Positions 61,601-64,000 of a stretch of DNA of 64,000 nt are shown in pieces. Position 1 is the first letter of the stretch; the number at the start of each line of letters is the position of its first letter. A program made the position numbers and the translations under genes. This DNA comes from Warburgia ugandensis (taxonomy: Eukaryota; Streptophyta; Magnoliopsida; Canellales; Canellaceae). Where the stretch lies: contig CP141136.1 of the NCBI GenBank assembly GCA_035236585.1, positions 54,143,136 through 54,207,135 on the forward strand, in the 5' to 3' direction. The notes under the pieces are model-generated. The model was not told the origin of the DNA. It was given only the letters and a program-made list of their open reading frames with translations, and did no database searches.

Positions 61601-64000
61601 AATACTAGTAAGATCCATGAAAACCCAACTGGATTTGATACAGTTAAATACCTATCTGATGTAGATCAAATTTGAATGAGATTGTTGATCTAGGCTTGAA
61701 ATCGATCAGACAATCTCAGTCATCTAATCAATTATTTTGGAAATAGTATTGGTGATGTTTGATAGATGATTAGATGCTACTAGTATGTTCCCTGACCCAA
61801 AATTGATATATAATGGATTAAGAATTTCTAATGCTGTAATGATAGTAACCTTGTGACACTTGGTGATCTAGGCTTGAAATTGATATATAAGGCATAGTTA
61901 AAATAGTAACCTTGTGACACTTGATTCATGATCAGTATAGTGGATGGTTAGAAAAGTATGGATTTGACCACCGATAATGATCAACCAACATTACACTATC
62001 ATAATGATTTGTGGTTTGGAAGTAAGATCTAACCTTAGATCTGTGGGCCTTAACACTTAGATGTTTAGATCCTTATGACTTGAAGACTAATCAATAGATT
62101 AGGATACATTTAATTGCTCATTAAAAAATTTAACACATTAATTTAAGATCAAGAGGATAATTAATGATTTTGATTATATGTAAATGACAGATCAATAACA
62201 TAGATCTGTTTAGAGGTATAGAAAGGCAACCCAATTATTGATCAATGGTAGCATCAAGCGTTGAAAGCGCTAGGAGATTTTGAAGTGTTGAATCCAGGTA
62301 GGTGGATTAAGATTGTTATTTTGGAAAACTTCATGAGGAGAACTAATAAATGGCTTTATACCCTTAAGCTAAAGGCATTATATGCTAAAGAAAATGAGTG
62401 AAGCAATATTACACTTAAGGGAATTTAAACCCAATTAGAAGGCATGTTACACTTGGCCTAGAGTAGACTAAAAGCATTAGCCAATCTACCTAAAACTCCC
62501 AAAACTAATCAATAGGTGGTCCAAATACATTCTTGATCACTTTGATAAGCATGACTTATAATGTGTTTCTAGAAATGGGCATGAACAAGATGCAATAAGA
62601 CATACATGCAAGTTTACTAGTGAATGCTTTATAAATATATCTCTTAATTGTCGAATGATAGTAGTTGCTTACATAAAGCTAAATTGTTTTAGTTATGTTT
62701 ATATGAGTGAAAATGAATGTGTATATACACGTGCTATGTGATGGCTAGAATCATGCAAGTTAACATTGCTTTATTTATACCCTTAGTAAACAAGAATGCA
62801 TGGTGAAATGTGAACAATTATTGCAATGGGTAAGGCTCATCATAAATTGTGGTGATGCTTGTATGAATGGTACACAAAGGATGGCTCTTTTATGTTGTGC
62901 TTTGTACTTCAAAATTACTTGAGATTTATCATTTTCCATGATACATGCGTCATGTGCACTCCTCTTAAGTTTTAATTGTATTGTTAGTCCATATTTAGAC
63001 ATTGCCCTTCATTGATAAGTTTAATTGCACATTATGTTAGGTTTATGTTTCATTTGCCTAAATTTGTTGATCTTAAAAATAGTTTAGTTAGTTTCTAAGT
63101 TTAGTTTTAGGAAAGTTTAATTTTAGAAATAGCTATATTTAGGAAGTTCCTATTTTCATGCATGTTTTATGTGATTTTCTTTCAGTTTGTTTGCCACCTA
63201 TGTCATGGCAGTTTGTGTTTTGTTAAATGGATTACATGACCTTTTTTTATCTCATTGTTCTAATATCATTATGTTCTTGTTTATAGTAAAGATGGAACAA
63301 GAATAATATCAAAATGAAAAATATGGTCAAAATGAAGAGTACAAACAAGAGGCCAACATGAGCACTACTCAAAAGAGAAAGGGTTTAGGGTGAACAACAA
63401 TGGAAAAGGTTATCAGAGAAAGTCTAAAGTAATTAAAGAAATGATGTTTCATTTAATTAGTTACATGTGACATCTAATTATTGCACTTGATTATATTTGT
63501 ACAAATGTGTAGGCAAAGAGTGCAAGAGGAAGAAAGGTGCATGAAACTAATATGTAACACCACCTGTCCAACTTGGGCTACACTCATTTAGAAGAGCACG
63601 AAGTTAAGCATCTGTGTCAATTTATTCCTTTCAAATTAATGATACTATAGTTATATACATTTTGTTCTCTAATTATAGTATCTTGCTTGATAGCAAAAGA
63701 AAGCAGGGACTGTGAAACCCATTGGTTGCTTCATCCTTTGAAAGATGGAGCATTTGGTGGGTCATACTAGCCAAACATTCTCACATGAAACTACTACACA
63801 AATTGCTTCTAGCATTGTAAGTGGTTCCACTTGTCTATTAATTTTATACAATTAATTAGATGACATGATCATGTCTTTTTAATTAAATTTTGTAGGACAT
63901 TCTTACCTATGAAAGCACAAGTACTGGACTCTAAGCGAGATTGTTGCCAATGATGACATCTATGGGCAATAAGAATGACCACTCTAGTTGAGTCAGGGGC
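61601..64000. other. Unassigned AT-rich DNA
   Basis: No gene recognised. TAGTAACCTTGTGACACTTG occurs twice (61,843 and 61,903), with neighbouring AATTGATATATAA also doubled, marking a small imperfect tandem duplication. The frame at 62,775-63,002 (minus) matches nothing I know. The far right (63,600-64,000) contains no recognisable element. Confidence 0.4.

Noticed and set aside
63560-63620. 5S rRNA-like CGAAGTTAAGC segment
   Set aside because: Only about 11 bases match the 5S rRNA core and the surrounding sequence does not follow, so chance is more likely than a 5S-derived element.

Overview
The window looks like nuclear DNA of a flowering plant. It is AT-rich, gene-poor and packed with nested, decayed transposable elements. 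One intact multi-exon plant gene is present, on the minus strand at 38,612-41,899. I infer an angiosperm because the gene closely resembles Arabidopsis WAT1 and because the repeats are plant types: Athila-like and Tekay-like Ty3/gypsy elements, Ty1/copia, CACTA DNA transposons, an RTE-type LINE and an Au-type SINE. I cannot place it in a family or order. I see no rRNA or intact tRNA gene, no CRISPR array and no bacterial-style operon.

Layout. 1-2,974: unassigned, pyrimidine-rich towards its end. 2,975-15,503: an old Athila-like Ty3/gypsy element on the minus strand, with two ~1.9-2.0 kb LTRs and broken gag, protease, RT, RNase H and integrase. 17,092-23,160: the left end of a CACTA element with a minus-strand transposase remnant, broken by a solo LTR (18,456-21,093) with matching CTTGT target duplications. 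The distal part of that LTR plus its flank is duplicated in tandem at 21,323-23,160. 24,508-24,922: two very long CT tracts. 27,532-32,130: a 3.0 kb Tekay-like LTR, a degenerate primer-binding site and a decayed gag-protease, cut off where a minus-strand copia fragment begins (32,150-33,300). 34,155-34,335: an Au-type SINE with perfect 18-bp target duplications.

38,612-41,899 holds the WAT1-like gene. It has six exons, encodes 383 aa, and intron 3 appears to start with GC instead of GT. WAT1 in Arabidopsis is a tonoplast auxin transport facilitator needed for secondary wall deposition.

47,560-56,000 holds two CACTA-derived segments. One carries a minus-strand Transposase_24-like remnant. The other starts at a right-facing terminus at 53,102 with dense palindromic AAAGTCGTTT arrays and a shortened TNP2-like remnant. 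56,118-61,600 is an RTE-type LINE split by a 4.0 kb Tekay-like element (56,863-60,882). That element has inverted instead of direct 166-bp ends, yet is flanked by ATAAA on both sides. 61,601-64,000 shows nothing I can assign.

The genes do not form a working pathway: one host gene sits in a graveyard of nested elements. The most unusual items are the inverted-ended LTR element, the solo LTR caught in a later segmental duplication, the CACTA palindrome array, and the GC-AG intron of WAT1. I found no convincing new functional system.
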